DNA of 64,000 nucleotides, taken from assembly GCA_037389465.1 (NCBI GenBank), contig JAZARR010000074.1, positions 3,100,001-3,164,000 of the forward strand. The letters are read 5' to 3'. This DNA comes from Baylisascaris procyonis (taxonomy: Eukaryota > Nematoda > Chromadorea > Rhabditida > Ascarididae). Each line of letters opens with the position of its first letter. Within the stretch, counting starts at the first letter, position 1. Of this stretch, positions 39,891 to 57,042 are shown in pieces. Under the pieces are notes generated by a model. That model was not told where the DNA came from. It worked only from the letters and a program-made list of their open reading frames with translations, and ran no database searches. Both the position numbers and the translations under genes were made by a program.

Positions 39891-42800
39891 CTATCGTAAT
39901 TGCTGTGTGTTCGCATTGGGGCCAATTTGTTTGCTCGGTGCTGCACTCTCAACTTTCCCCTTATTCGCATAGAACATGTCCATTTTCTTGGGTGGCACAG
40001 CCTTCATCAGAATCGGATTGTATGGATCGCAAGTGATTGGAGTGAATATCGATAGTTCTGCCATTGTCACATGCCTACGCCTGCAAAAGTTATTGTTGAC
40101 AAACAATGGCGGATAGAAACGAAAAGGTTCAAACAATAATATAATAATACTTCACTGATGGGAATATCGGTACCATTTGATGCTTTAACTATTCAAAGGA
40201 AATATACGCAGAGTGAACTTAAAAGCTACACATAAGAAAACGTCTGTCCATTAACAGTAAAGTTCATATCGAGGTCAAATTTAATCAGAGGATAAATGGG
40301 TCATTAAAAGAACTTTTTTGCAACTTCCCAAATCTTCAAAGAAGATATTTTATTGTTGCGATGTGACAATCACTTCAAATGCAAAAGGTAATACTCTATG
40401 CGTAATTTGGGCTAATTTCATATGGTTACATAGGTGGCCTCAACAAAGCAACTCACTCATTCGGTTTCCTTGGCTGTTTTCGATATATGCTTCTTTGTTT
40501 CCTTCCATCCTTCCTGTATTTTATTTTTTCTGCTTCTCGTAAGCCAATTTCCGTTGTATCAGCTGCCATACTGAAATATTCATCGTAGTGGAGATGGCGG
40601 TCTGCTTTTGCAAAATAAGTGCACAAGAATCATTTAGAATCATTTAGCTGTATTTTACATGTCTATCGCAACGTTAATCGACTTCTTTGTTCGGAAGAAA
40701 TTCTCCAAAAATAGGCCATAATCAGAAGTAATCAGAATTCACCGAATCTGCATTGACAATGGATCGTCGATCGATTGCACTATTCAAATGCGAAGGAGGT
40801 TTGTATCGCTAGTTGACACAAAATAGATAATTTCTTATGTGAGAGGACGTGACGCCATCACTGTCAATCTGACTCAACGTGACATGTAGCTGGTAAGCGT
40901 TTTGGTTACCTACAGTTCTCATCATTTCCCTCTACCCTTCCAACACAAAGGCACCCGATGGTTTAGGCATGAAGTGAGCAATAATCCTCATGTGATCTGC
41001 TCCATAACGTACACTGACCTCTGAAAACTACTTGGTTTTATTGAATCACTCCGTTGCCCGATCTTCCGCACTAAGGTCAAACTGCTACAAATTTGTGGGT
41101 ATATTAGCACTCGAAATGTCAAAAAAAATTTTTTCTACTTATGAACAACTATAGACGTTTTTCATTGGTTTTCAAAATGGAAATGAAAACGCACCGTGGA
41201 TTAATTTCAGGTTTCTTCTCGGCTAATAGTGCACATCTCACAACACGAACAGCTTGCTCATCAATTGGTCTTTCGAGAGTCATAACTGCCTTAAAATTGA
41301 ACAGAATTAAAACGAAACTGCTTTATATGCGAATACAATTGAAGAATTATAGCAACAGCGAACTAAAATTATAGTTGATATACAGTTTTTTCAGCAGTTA
41401 TAGTTTTTCCCCTTTAACCTCTGTGCAAACTAAACAAACCTTAAAATATCACTTAAAATTATTTGCCAAAAATTTAAAAGGCCGGTAAGGTAGAGCATCC
41501 TGTGATCTTAATGAGAACAAACAGCAGAATGTAGGTGATCATGATGAGCTTAACGATAATATGTGGACCAAATTTAAGAAGCGATTATCAATGGTGGCCA
41601 TATAGTTGCAGAAACTGTGCCAGCAATGTTCCCGCTTCTTCTTCGCTGCATCATCGTGAATCTAATTAATCGCATTTTTTATGTTCACATTGTCATGGTT
41701 GTTATCTCTCAAGAAATCCATTTTTTTGCGATTTGTTCGTGTAGAATTGAATCAAAATTTATGATAGGATATGTTTTAGTATGTTCAATGAAATAAAGAG
41801 CATACATATTTCTTCACTGATAGATAGGAGATGATGAGTGCATTACATGATGCAACCGTTGTTACCGGTGTTCCTTGCACATCAACAATGCAATCACCCA
41901 TAAGACATGATTGCACCGAGATGCTCAATTGATCTGTGTGTGTTATATACACCTAAAATATTTGCATAATGTTCAATAACAGTTAGCGCATTATAAATTT
42001 GATTGAAACAGACAACGAGTTAATTAATTTTAATGAGCAATAAAAAAATTCTTGAGAGGTTGATTGATTGTTGCTGAATATTTGTTTTTTTTTTTTTGCA
42101 ACATCTTATTTCCTGCAATTGTTTTTTTACGTGAAATAAGCCAAGCGATGCTATCCAAATCGGACGGTAAGTAATGAAAAACTCAACGATTCGTATTGCT
42201 GACTGCTCCCTTGTTCTTATCCCACATCATCCGGGAAGTTCCTCCCCGCCTCAGCGCATTTCTTTACCTTTCTCCTCGTCTCCTTGCCTTGGGTGATTTT
42301 TATTGCAATAGTGAAACAAAATTTTGGTGCATTGTTTGTTTTATATGTTCTTTTTCGAGAAGATTAAGTTTATAGTGATGCGTTGAATGATTTTAAAAAT
42401 GCGCAACGTTACATGCATATGATGAAATTTTGAATTGAGAAATGATTACTGCATAAAAATAACCTCTACGAAATAAGCGAAACAGCCAATGAATATAACA
42501 TTTACATTCTTTGATTTCAGAACGAGATAAAATCTCCTTCAAATTTTCGATTTCAACTTAAATGAAAGCGAAGTTTCTTTCAGTTCAGCTTAGAAATTTC
42601 TATTACTAAATGAAAAATATAGTGCAATAAAAAAATATGTGAAAAATGTTAAAGAATTGTGTAAATTGTAGAGAACACGTTTGCCAAATGCAAAGTGGGG
42701 ATTGTGTGTATCGTTCCAATAAGGATGATTTCACTTATTCAACGCTCATCAACCAAAAAATACAGATTCTTTTACAAAATGAATGAAAGAATTAGAGTAA

Positions 42801-44065
42801 TCCCACATGCAGTTGTGTTTTTGATGGCCTATTGTCATTGCTTCGTTTTGCAATTTTTGGTTGAAAGCCACATTATAGTGCTGTCTGCCTGGGCACAGAG
42901 AATGCGTGGTGTTGTCGTCTGCGATAACGACGGCGGAGATCTACTATTATTACTCTACCTGAATGCAAACCTACAAGGTTACATCTGTCATAGATATCAC
43001 ACGATGCTTCATACACAAGTGAAAGTAATGTTACAGAATGAACATTCATTAAGGTTTCCTTTCACACAAATAAGAGAGGAGTTTTTGTTGCTCCTCTTAC
43101 CTTACTGTTGTAAGATTTAATGTTCATTCCGAGTGCTGCACCAGGATACTGCAGCAACAAGGCAGTGATATAGGAATAACCAGGCACTCTATCATATCCT
43201 TCAGGTAGATATTCAGCGGGTTCATTCCATCGAGGCCTTCGAACGGTAAGTATGAACTAAAATTTTTATAATATTTAGCATACTATGCTCATGGAGTTAT
43301 TTCTATCATCTGTATGATGGCGTAATAGTGGAATAATATAGTGCTCCAACGCTTCTCGTAGCGCTATTAATGAAAAAATTTACTGGTCAAATAAAATACT
43401 TAAAATATCTTAAATGCCAATGTTTTATGCCAATTTTATTGATTTTCAGTTTTATATTTTTATTTTACTATTTTTCACAAAAGAAACGATGCAATTGGTC
43501 ATTATTATCAAAATTTTTTATTTTGCCATTGATATGCGAAATTGTTTCCTCAAATAAACTTCATGCTCAAGTCCGAGGTATTTAGCTCGACAGCTGTCTC
43601 ACTCAAAATTCTTAGAGCCGGCAGACATCCACAGAGACCAATTAGCAGTTATAATGCACCTCAGTGACATAAGAAGCAGTAAAAATGAAAATTTTTAGGA
43701 ATAGCAGTGAAATGGGACAAGTTACTATGAGTACAAAGACGTAAAACCATTGCTATAATATATGTCGATTGGTGATTATTTCTATAAGAAAACGACAGAT
43801 TTTTCTCAGCTCAACTTCTTTGGGTTCAGTTATCCTATTCCTTCCCACATACATATTTCATTTCCTTTGTGAACGTACACAACATCAGAAAGACCTCTTC
43901 TCCAGATCGTCTCATATTTCGCATATGAACGTAGAATTCCGCTTTGCTTGTAATACGTTGATTATCGATCTTCACAATAAAATCACAGAGTTTTAAATGG
44001 CCTTGCAGAAAAGAATCGTCATCGATTTTCACCACCAATAGTGATTTCGAGACTATGACACCGAA
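39891..44065 (-). CDS. Nematode two-PDZ-domain protein, 3' exons, second PDZ frameshifted
   Basis: Five minus-strand exons: 44065-43853, 43256-43101, 41952-41816, 41289-41195, 40080-39891 (TAG). PDZ1 spans the first two: FGVIVSKSLLVVKI, KLCDFIVKIDNQRI, then strand FILTVRRPRW. A linker (EYLPEGYDRVPGYSYI) leads to PDZ2, with its carboxylate loop PGAALGMNIKSYNSK, then VYITHRSIEHLGAIM, GDCIVDVQGTPVT and AVMTLERP. A basic tail ends in NTQQLR. PDZ domains bind protein C-termini and act as scaffolds; this layout is typical of a worm-specific PDZ family. Phases agree at every junction except within 41952-41816. That exon is 137 bases where 138 are needed: one G is missing from a G run at about 41897-41899, so the frame breaks at SYG/GDC. 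Exons 5' of 44065 are not identified. The exon ending at 43853 could also end earlier, after GEE. Confidence 0.85.
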
Positions 44066-46525
44066 CTGCAACGAAGTTAAGGTTGTTTCTTTTTCTTTTT
44101 TTTTTCACCGTTCAATTATCGTACTACAGGTTTAAATATTTGCATACGCACCTCTTTGCCATCAAATCAAGTGGGAATTCGAAAAACTGCGTCTTTCTTG
44201 ATTCAAATAATTATTTAGTTTACTTGCTAACAAATTAAATTTCAACTATTGAAACGTATCAGTAAAAAGCTCTTCGACGATTATTTAGCTTACTGTCGGC
44301 TCCTTTTGATAAGTTTACTTGTTATCGTTCCCCACCGATAATTTGTTTGCTTTCCTTGCATTATTCCGGTTTTGCAAAATTTCTACGACATAATCGTTGG
44401 CATCCTAATCGAAATCCGTTATGCGTTCGTTGTATTAAAAAAGTTTTTTTGAAGAGAACTATGGTATTATGATGCAACTGAAGAAGTGATGTTATCACAA
44501 ACTCTATGATATCATTTTCGTTACATTAATAGTATTAATGGCTTTATTGAAAACCCTCAAACTAAACATCACGAATTCCTTCCCCATTACTTCGAATCGT
44601 TAGCCTAATTTGCTAGGATTCGATTATTTAGTTTCCGCCTTTGACCGTCTTAATCTCGATTCATTTAAAAACCCGGCTGCTTCCATATGATTTTTCATAA
44701 GCATAATTTTATATCTATGTCACATGACCATGTCACATAACATATTACTTTTGTGTATGAACTTCTGAATATTTGCAGTTGCAAAGCGATTATACCAGCG
44801 ACTTTTCTGTATGTATGTATGTTATGTTTGTTTTTCCGTTATTTTCAGCTGAGGATTGATGCAATTTGGTAGATACAATGTGCACCATGGAACAGAATCT
44901 TTTATCGATGTTCAAGGTGCCCTATCAACTGCGAAATGAGCTTCGGATTATCGATGGTGCCAACTAGCGTAACCATCCGTCTTCCGAATACATTCGGTAA
45001 AGATTGGGGAAGTCTTAAACTTTTTATCCACATCTGAGTATGATCAGCATTTCATGGAGATTGCAAGGATGTAATCTCGTTTGGCACCGACAAGTCGACA
45101 ATCGGCATGCTGTAGACATTCTACATGTTTCTCACTTAGACCTTAAAATATTAGCACATTAACTCCACCTATAAGACATCTGTAAAAAGACGTGAAGTGT
45201 TGAAGTAATTGCATCGTGACGTGCCTCTAGGCTGCCTTTAGATTTTACTCGTGCAGCTTATACTAGAATATTGACGCATCTAAGCACTGATAAGAAGTAA
45301 AACTAGTGCAAAACCTTCGAGTGTCTTTTGAAGACGGCTGCTATCGGAACTTCCTTCGTGAAACTGGCCGGCAGATTCCCAGCAAAGCCAAGTTTTGTTG
45401 GCCGTTCCGACCTGAACGTAAAACCATCTTTGTATCAAAAATGGCAAGTAAACGTCTTATTCAAAGAATTTTGCGCGATAGGCATTAAGTGGAGGCATGA
45501 TAATGTAGAAGAGGACGTAATTAAGAGGAAAGGAACTACAACCGTGCAAAATTCACATCAATTCACAACGACATTAATAATAATCGGTGCGAGCTCACCT
45601 TAACCATTAAAACGTTTTTATAAACTGCAAGTCGAAATTACGACTCCAATTGTTTCTGTTAGAAACCATAGAATCGTTCATACACGACTCATCCGTGGTC
45701 ATTAAAAATCAACTATTAAAGTCGAAACGTTGTGACGGGCATAGTGACTTATATGGGTGCCTCAAAAATCGATTAGAGTGGTTAAAATTCGAGCATTTCA
45801 TCCTAAACTTGACTGAAGTAGTGAATGATCTCGGAGATCTATGAATTAGTATTTTGCTCTGATACTGCCACTGCATTGCCTAATTCCTCACTCGTACGCA
45901 GTTTTACACATTTCACTGATTTCGCGTTTTTTTTTTTCTTCCAGTTATCTATGTTGCTTACTCACATTTTTTCTTGTTTCGCAAGGATTTTTCATGCATG
46001 AAGGATATTTCAATATTCCCTTCCGCCTATTTACTGTTTACGAAAGTTACACGAGAGAAATCCTAAGATTTGGAGACAGCAGAAGGGTTTTTGCATGAAA
46101 GATTGTAAGAAAAGAAAACATGATGCATACTGTGTCCACGAGTTTCTACCACATTATTAAATTGCAGCCCAGTCTTAAAGTGCCTTTCCGCAATAAACAA
46201 ACTCGCAAGGATCTGATTAGCAACAGTTGCGCGTTGTATAGCCGTTTAGAACCCAAGTAGAAGTTAGACCTCGTCGACATTGATACTTCCAACTCATGAG
46301 ACGAAGCAAAAAAAAACCGATCAGGAGCTATGTTCCTTTGCCTCTTCCTAGGCCGTCTCCATATTTTCCCCTCGCTCAATGTTCTTTCCCCTCCAATTCA
46401 CATGAATCATTTTGAAGCTAGGCTCCACAGAAAGGATTTCCTTGAAGCTATCATTTCAATGCTATCTAAAAGCGCGCATATCAGTTGTTCTATCGTGTGT
46501 CCAATAATCTCTGTGACTGCCTTAC
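44066..46525. other. Upstream flank of the PDZ gene, no exon assigned
   Basis: The missing first exon or exons of the PDZ gene should lie here or further right. Several short frames fit splice sites (for example near 44780-44820 and 44900-45010, -), but none is distinctive. Confidence 0.45.
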
Positions 46526-46775
46526 TTTGATGCCTTCATTCTGCTTTTTCTTTCTTGAACATCCGCTAACAGCCGTTCATTACTTGGAGTGGCTTTCACT
46601 TTCACGATCGTTTCACGTAATTTTCGTTTCGACGTCGTTCTCGGTAATGGACCCTTTCGTCTTCGTCCCTTCGAAACAATTTCCTTTAGTTCACCATCGG
46701 CCGTGAATGCTTTCTCACTATGTGCTGATGTTTCTGACCACGAATGCTCCGTTGGTGATTTCAAGCTATCAGAGC
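46526..46775 (-). CDS. Orphan internal exon, Lys/Arg/Ser-rich protein
   Basis: The minus-strand exon starts at 46775 after gtttttaag and ends at 46526 before gtaagg. It is open in one frame for about 82 codons (phase 1 in, phase 2 out). The product is hydrophilic and basic: HSWSETSAHSEKAF, then GRRRKGPLPRTTSKRKLRET, then ATPSNERLLADVQERKSR. It looks like a disordered nuclear or cytoskeletal linker; no domain is recognised. It may be an upstream exon of the PDZ gene, whose first known exon needs phase 0, so at least one exon would be missing between them. It could also be a separate gene. The paired splice sites and codon content make it likely real. Confidence 0.4.
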
Positions 46776-49521
46776 CTTAAAAACCCAATTTTTAATCAAT
46801 TAAATATAAAACCATGAGTTGCACATACACAGCCTCGTTACCCATATATTCTGTGCTTTTAAACCGCGAAACCTTTGTGTACTATGCTTTCATCAATCAC
46901 TAACATTTTTTTAAAACGTTTTTAAAAATATGTTCTATCGCTTTTCCGATCTGTTCCATTGTTTAAAAAAAAAAAAATTTTCTTTAAGGAACATCTTCGA
47001 GCAGCAATTTTCGAAACGTCTCCTTGCAAGCGCTAATGGAACCGGATGTTATGATGGGTTGAACCCATCTCATGTTGCACAATGGGCTCCCATAAAAGCG
47101 TCATCAAAGGCCTAGAAATTGCAGTTGTCATTAAGGAACTCGGGGCATTCGGAGGTCACTCATGAAAAGCTTCGAGCTGTGTGCCCTGCAAGGATTTTCG
47201 GAATTGCTCTGCAGCTCGCGATGCCTTTAACTCCTACATTGCCGTTCTGAACGCCAGTAGGGGAAGGAGGTACTTTGAGGTGAACTCCTGCCCCTTCCAA
47301 CCCAGTTGCGCGTCTTGTATTACACCGCTTATCAAAATCGAGAGCTTTCATAAGTCAACAACAAACCTGGATCTCTCATCGCCGCCGCGCACTGCACATT
47401 CAAACTAGAAAATAACCACAACTAATGGCTAACTGTCCTGTAAGAACTTCAAAATGCCCTTAAGGTATTCAATTTATACCATTAAAAAAACTACAATAGT
47501 CCACACAACGAAAATGCAAATTGAGTGGATCACCTTCATTAGCTATTAAACACTTTCAACAACGAAAGGGAAAGGAAAGGAGCGATAATGTTCGACGAAT
47601 TTAACAAGCATAATTCCCAATATCGTTGGAATGATCTGCGATAAATTCATATGGAAAATTTCCCAACGAATTCCCGAACCCTCACCGAGTCTGTGTGAAA
47701 TGTGCAGCTCGCCGCAACTGACTACACAAGACGATTCGATCCATTCAATTAATGCTCTCTCCAGCTAAATCCGACTAACACTACCTTTTATAAAATGCCT
47801 GGACATTGCAGCGGACGTTTTCTTCAAAAAACTTGCATGAAAGTCGTCTTGATGATAGTGCTATGTCAGAACCATTTTGACCGAAAGAGCTGAAAATATC
47901 GCACCATTTGAGAAGCCGGCAATGTTATCCACTTAAAGGTACAAAGAAAATAAACGAGAATTGCATTTGAGCCACAATCACTTGACCGTACTACCTCTCA
48001 AACATCCCAGTTACGTAATTTAATGCTAAATTTGTATTTGCGTTACCTAATCGAACTGTTTTTTTGTTTTTTCTTTTGAAAAGATATTGGCTGAGCGATT
48101 GATAGTGATGAGACTTTTGAAGGTTGAAATTATTTAATTAATCCAAATGAAGCAATGAAATATAAAATCAAAAGACACAAAAGAAACATTATAAAAAATA
48201 TATAAAACTCTTGTAGGCGGGTAAACTGACTTTGTTAAACGAGGACGATGAAAATAGCCGTTCTAAAACATCCCAATATGCGTGCAGGAAATTTAGGCAA
48301 AAAGAATGACTCGAAAAATCGACGAAATTTCGCTATCGCCGGGCAAAACTTGAAAAGTGAATGTCCCCTTCATCCACCGTTCGATCATATAACAATGGAA
48401 TGAAATCCGCAAATGCATATGTGTACGGTACAATGGTTTATAAGGCGGAATATCGACTGAGAACGATGTCATGATCAGTTCGCATTATAGATATTCGGTG
48501 TTATTCGAACTTCGTATAATCCTCTCGTGAAAGGCGAGCACCAGCTGAAATTTTTCAAAACAATTTAGAAATGCCAGCGTTGAAGGATTGCGAATCAGTT
48601 TTCTTGTCGGTAGCCTTGGCCGAGTTTCACAGTCGCATTGAGGGCCTTTTTTAGTCAAAAATGCGCTTTCTAGAGAACAGAAAGGGGATCATGGAGGATG
48701 GGAAGATGAGCGATTTCCACAATACATTCGTGGAAACAACCGATCGCATTAATGCGCAAAATCGAGATAGTCCCCTAAATTTTGTGGAAAAAGTCACCAA
48801 CGACATCGAATTTGTGGTGTTTCATGGTGGAAGAAAAAAGAAAGGTTTTACGCTAATTCGATACGCTAACCCCGGAGGGACAGAAAACATTTCAACTCTT
48901 CAAATGCTAATCTTACAGACAGAGCAGAAGCTTGACCGCTTTGATATGATAGGTTTCAATAATATTACTCAACATTTGCCATTCTACCTTATCCTTACAA
49001 AAGTTCGAAACGCAAACATCGAGTTTCACTATTATAAGCGATTTTCTTGTTGATCCAACATATCCAAGGTTGGTTTTTCTGGGCACAAAAGGCAATAGCA
49101 AACAAATAGACACAGGCGCGCAGACATATTCAAATGCATAAATACGAACCGCGCAGAAGATGATTTTTATGAAAAGTACACAAGGCGCTTCACATCCGAG
49201 TACCTGGGCAAGGAACACTTTGCTCCTTCTTTTGTTCACGCCCACACTTGAATGTTTTCCCACTTCGGGATGTAGAAATAAATAAATAATTACATAATAT
49301 ATAAACGGCCTTAATTGAATTTAAACTCATTTAGAATTCCGTTCAGCGCCGATCAAGCGTGAAGCGTCTACATCCAACCGATTATTGCGGGAAAAATTTA
49401 CTTCGAGTGAGGGTAGATAAAAACAAAATACACCATGGGGTTATATTACTAATTGCTTTCCCACGCAAGAATAAGCAGTGAGGTATGAGCATTAAAATTT
49501 AAATGCATGTAACTGCCCCAT
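46776..49521. other. Gap between orphan exon and HP1-like gene A
   Basis: No gene assigned. A 130-codon open frame on the plus strand (48661-49053) begins MRFLENRKGIMEDGKM and contains EFVVFHGGRKKKGFTLIRYA. It has no recognised domain, and its codons are interrupted by nothing that looks like a splice site. It may be a small gene, a transposon remnant or chance. Confidence 0.4.
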
Positions 49522-53328
<3,807 letters not shown>

Positions 53329-53573
53329 TTAAAAGGTAAGTAGACGAATGATTTATTTAAATTACTCCAGTGAATTAACTTTATAGAACGGTAACGCTCT
53401 CAGGACAAAGGCAAATAGCTAACTTTAATGCTTCAAAACATTTCAAACTATTCAATAAAAGCGACCCGTTAGTTTTTCTTTAATTCTGACAACATAATCA
53501 AGAGGAGATTAATCTACAACTGCCGTATCGTCAAGAAATCTCACTGAGTGAATTCCAATCATCGGTTGGGGTG

Positions 53574-54706
53574 CTATAATAGAGATTCGTTTCGCATACG
53601 AAAACTTTTTTTTTGCCTAAGAATGGCAATAGATTCTTCAGCCATTCTATCATTAATCTGCTCTGACAAAATTCGCATGGGCAAACACTCGGGGATTTTC
53701 GAGAGATATGTGAAATCGGAATGAATGGACTCACTGGAAAATGTTTGAAAATTTGAAGAATTCAACGGAAACCGAATATGTGATTTAAAGACTAATTTTG
53801 TTTTACTGCTAAATGAAAAGAATATGATGTTTAGTATCTATGTAAAAAAATTCTATTCTATTCTATATTTCAGTTAAGAATTCCCATTCCGTTTACAATT
53901 ACATTTCGAGATATAGAAAACCTTAGGATTCTGAAAATGAAAGCCCCTCCTTCACTCATCAAGACGTCCTTCTTAAGAAGTGGCAGAATTTCAAATGTAC
54001 TCTCGAATATTAGCACTCTAAAAATAGCCACTTTTTGAGAACGCAACTACGGCTAACGAAAGACCAACTCAAAGGACCCCCATAGAACATCCTTTCTGAG
54101 GACTATTGAAATTTAAAACTCATCTGCATTAAGAATACGCCTTTCAAAGATTTGGGAATACAATTTTGGGGCTTATTTTCGAAGCCTTACGGTATTTTCA
54201 CAAAATATTTTTCAGACACAACTGAGTGATAATAATCCCACCGTGCAAAAAAAAAGAAATAACTAGAGGTCAATGATTGCCGCAGAATTAAAACATTGCA
54301 GTAGGATAGCGGGTTCCACGAGCTGGCTTACGTACACCTAAGATTTTTTTCAGCGGTAAATTCTATTGGAGAAAGGGTTGATGGTTTTTCCTGTGAGAAG
54401 AAAACACAACGCAAAAATATAAAAGATGCATAAAATATACAAAAAAAGACGGTAATTAAAAGCAGAATAGGATGGAAAATAATAATGCCGCAACTTTCAT
54501 ATTTCATTAATATAACTTTTGTGGATGCGATTGGCAGCTAATGTGAAGTTGATATAGATGGAAAGACCACAAATATTTGAAAATAATAGTAAGATCAATA
54601 ATACATGGAAGAACAATGAAGATAAAAAAGAAAAGCAAACCTTAACGTCTTTCGCTGAATCAGAAGAAGATGAGCGGGAAATAGTTGAATCCAATGAAGT
54701 AGACAT
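53574..54706 (-). CDS. Chromoshadow-like coding block (cluster gene C, 3' part)
   Basis: Three exons in phase: 54706-54641, 54390-54332, 53733-53574 (TAG). If translation starts at the ATG at 54706 the product has 94 residues. The first exon is Ser-rich hinge-like (TISRSSSSDSAKDVK). The next two form a divergent chromoshadow domain: IEFTAEKNLRC, then FTYLSKIPECLPMRILSEQI and MAEESIAILRQKKSF. This lines up with HP1 chromoshadow strands, the 'VPxxxANxKCP' turn and the C-terminal helix. The ATG follows tttaag-GCTTAA, so an in-frame TAA lies just upstream; either this is a trans-spliced start or the upstream hinge exon joins at the inner gattcag acceptor (54655), which has the phase needed by the exon at 57963-58047. 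The domain keeps an open frame despite strong divergence, so decay is not evident. Confidence 0.68.
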
Positions 54707-56657
54707 TTAAGCCTTAAACGAAAAAAAAAGTTGCAAAACAAAAAGTTGAAAAGCATGCCCGAGGAAGTGGCACAATATGTGCTTTTTGAAAAATTCATTC
54801 ATCAAATTAGTTCACAAACTATCAACAAATTACAAATCCTGTGTAACGATGTATGCGTATTTCAAATAATCGTAAACAAATTTCGATCACGCACCTTGAA
54901 TTTAAACATTAAGAGGGCTGGTGTGATAAACCTAGCTATGAATAAACGTGGAAAAACATCGCTAAAGTAACGAGAAGAAAAAAAATTTGGTAAAGCGATC
55001 GCGAGCTCAATCGTTGTAAACTTTTTCTATGCAAGGAATGAAAGCACTTCCACATCTCTTTTCCTCTCCTTTTCACGTTAAACTCAGAGTAATTCGTTGC
55101 CATATCCCTTATACGAAGATATCTAACTTCAAAGGCACTTACTAAAACAATAACTGTATAAAGTATTGAAATGCACTGAAAATGAAGTGGAGACTAAATG
55201 AGAAGGAAAAATGAAGATCTGCGAAGTAAAGGTGGATCAGAGATACGCCTTTCTTTTGTGTTCGAGTACAGATACAGATCAATGAAGTGACAGGCACATT
55301 ACTTTGCATACTTAGGAAAACGCAAAAAATCATATGCATCGTAGACTATGAGAATGGCAATCGCTTATTCATCTAGTGGGAATTGAAAATATCTTTTAAA
55401 AACTTCAACATCGGATAACATTTAGAAAATTGATAGCAAATTTCTAGAAAGAGTGAACGTGAATACTCTCAATGATTGGTAGATATTTGCAAATATATCA
55501 TTGAATAAAGAGCTCCAAATAACCATAGATGGTCGAAAATGGATGCAAAGAGACAATTGTTGGCTTGAAACATGAATTAGAAAAAAAATTAAAAAATTGA
55601 AATTCCAGAAAATTTCTCATCACATGAAGTTGAAGACTATGAATCAATAAACTCAATAAAGTTACAGGAACTTCAATAAACTTGCGAATAGCATATATGC
55701 AAAATACGCATGCAAATATTTGCATAGTGAAATTCGAAGAGAGCATTATCCAACAGGTTTGAAATAAGGCAACTCTTGAGGCGAAAAAACTAGGCGGCAA
55801 ATTCAAATCGAGTGCTAATGCACATTGCAGCGATATACCTTAACGTATGTTGAAGGTAATCACATTTGTGATGCTTTCATATTTGCTGTTGCAACGATGG
55901 ATGCTTAACACATAGCGGCTGGTGTTGTTAGTGACTCAATGAAACTTACCCAAGTTGGAACGACTCGGAGATCCACCGTGCTCAAAAATTATGCTTCGAG
56001 AACTATTCCAATGTTTTTTTTTACAATACATCATTTTTGAAGTAATGGCTTAAACAAAGTTGTGCATCGGGTTTCCCCAATGAGTTCACCATTTATATGG
56101 TCTTGTCCGACTATTAAACAGAACTTTACATTAATTTAATCAATAAAATCATTCAATATGATATCTCTTCATATCACTTCCATTTCCTCTTAGTGGAGAA
56201 AATTATAAGGTGGTGTGTCAAGTAAAATTTTATCCATAAAAATTCCAAAAAGATTAGAATATCGATATAGATGAGCATCAGTGATGTCGTTCTATTATTG
56301 CGATAGTATCAAAGTGCACAACGTTCAAAAATAACACCTTTCATATTTAAATTATATCTAAAAAAGTTTATTTCAAATAACTGCAATTTTTATTTCAAAT
56401 AACTGCAGCTACATCAAGCAAATAATTCTGCACGAAGTACATATTAATGAACGGTTACTAGTTGATTTTAAGGATTAGTCGAATAAAACTAAGTGAAATA
56501 TTTGAAAAAAAACAACTGCAAAAGTTATACCACAAATGGCGAAAATAACATTGAACACCACTGATAATAAAGCCAAAGTCGAAAATATAAAATAAAATAT
56601 GGAAAGACATCCAACAGCTGACAAAAGATGCGATCTAAATAAGCCACCAAGTTAACT

Positions 56658-56670
56658 CCCCCCCCCCCCC
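56658..56670. repeat. 13-base C run
   Basis: Homopolymer in the gap between the two coding blocks of gene C (54707-57042). The rest of that 2.3-kb gap is AT-rich with no exon I can support. Confidence 0.9.
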
Positions 56671-57042
56671 TGCACCTAATAATTAGAGATAGAAAACAAT
56701 ATCGAACAATTCGTTGATTTATCGTTCATATGAAAATTTAAACCACTCAATTGGAAAGGAAGTTCACAACTTATAAAATTAAAAATAAATTCTGCGTTTT
56801 GATGAATTTTCATTGCTCGAAAAAAATTTTTTTTTCTGCAAAAATTTTCCATCACATTCATTAAATTATATAATTGCACAAATCAAATAAAGCATCAATA
56901 TTATCGTAAAAGAAATTGAATGATAACTGAACGATGAATTCAAACAATGCACATAGCTCAAATAAGCTTATGAACAATTTATAGCATGAATCAAATAGAG
57001 GTAAACTATAGCACTTTGCAACAATTTTACGGTGGAAAAATA

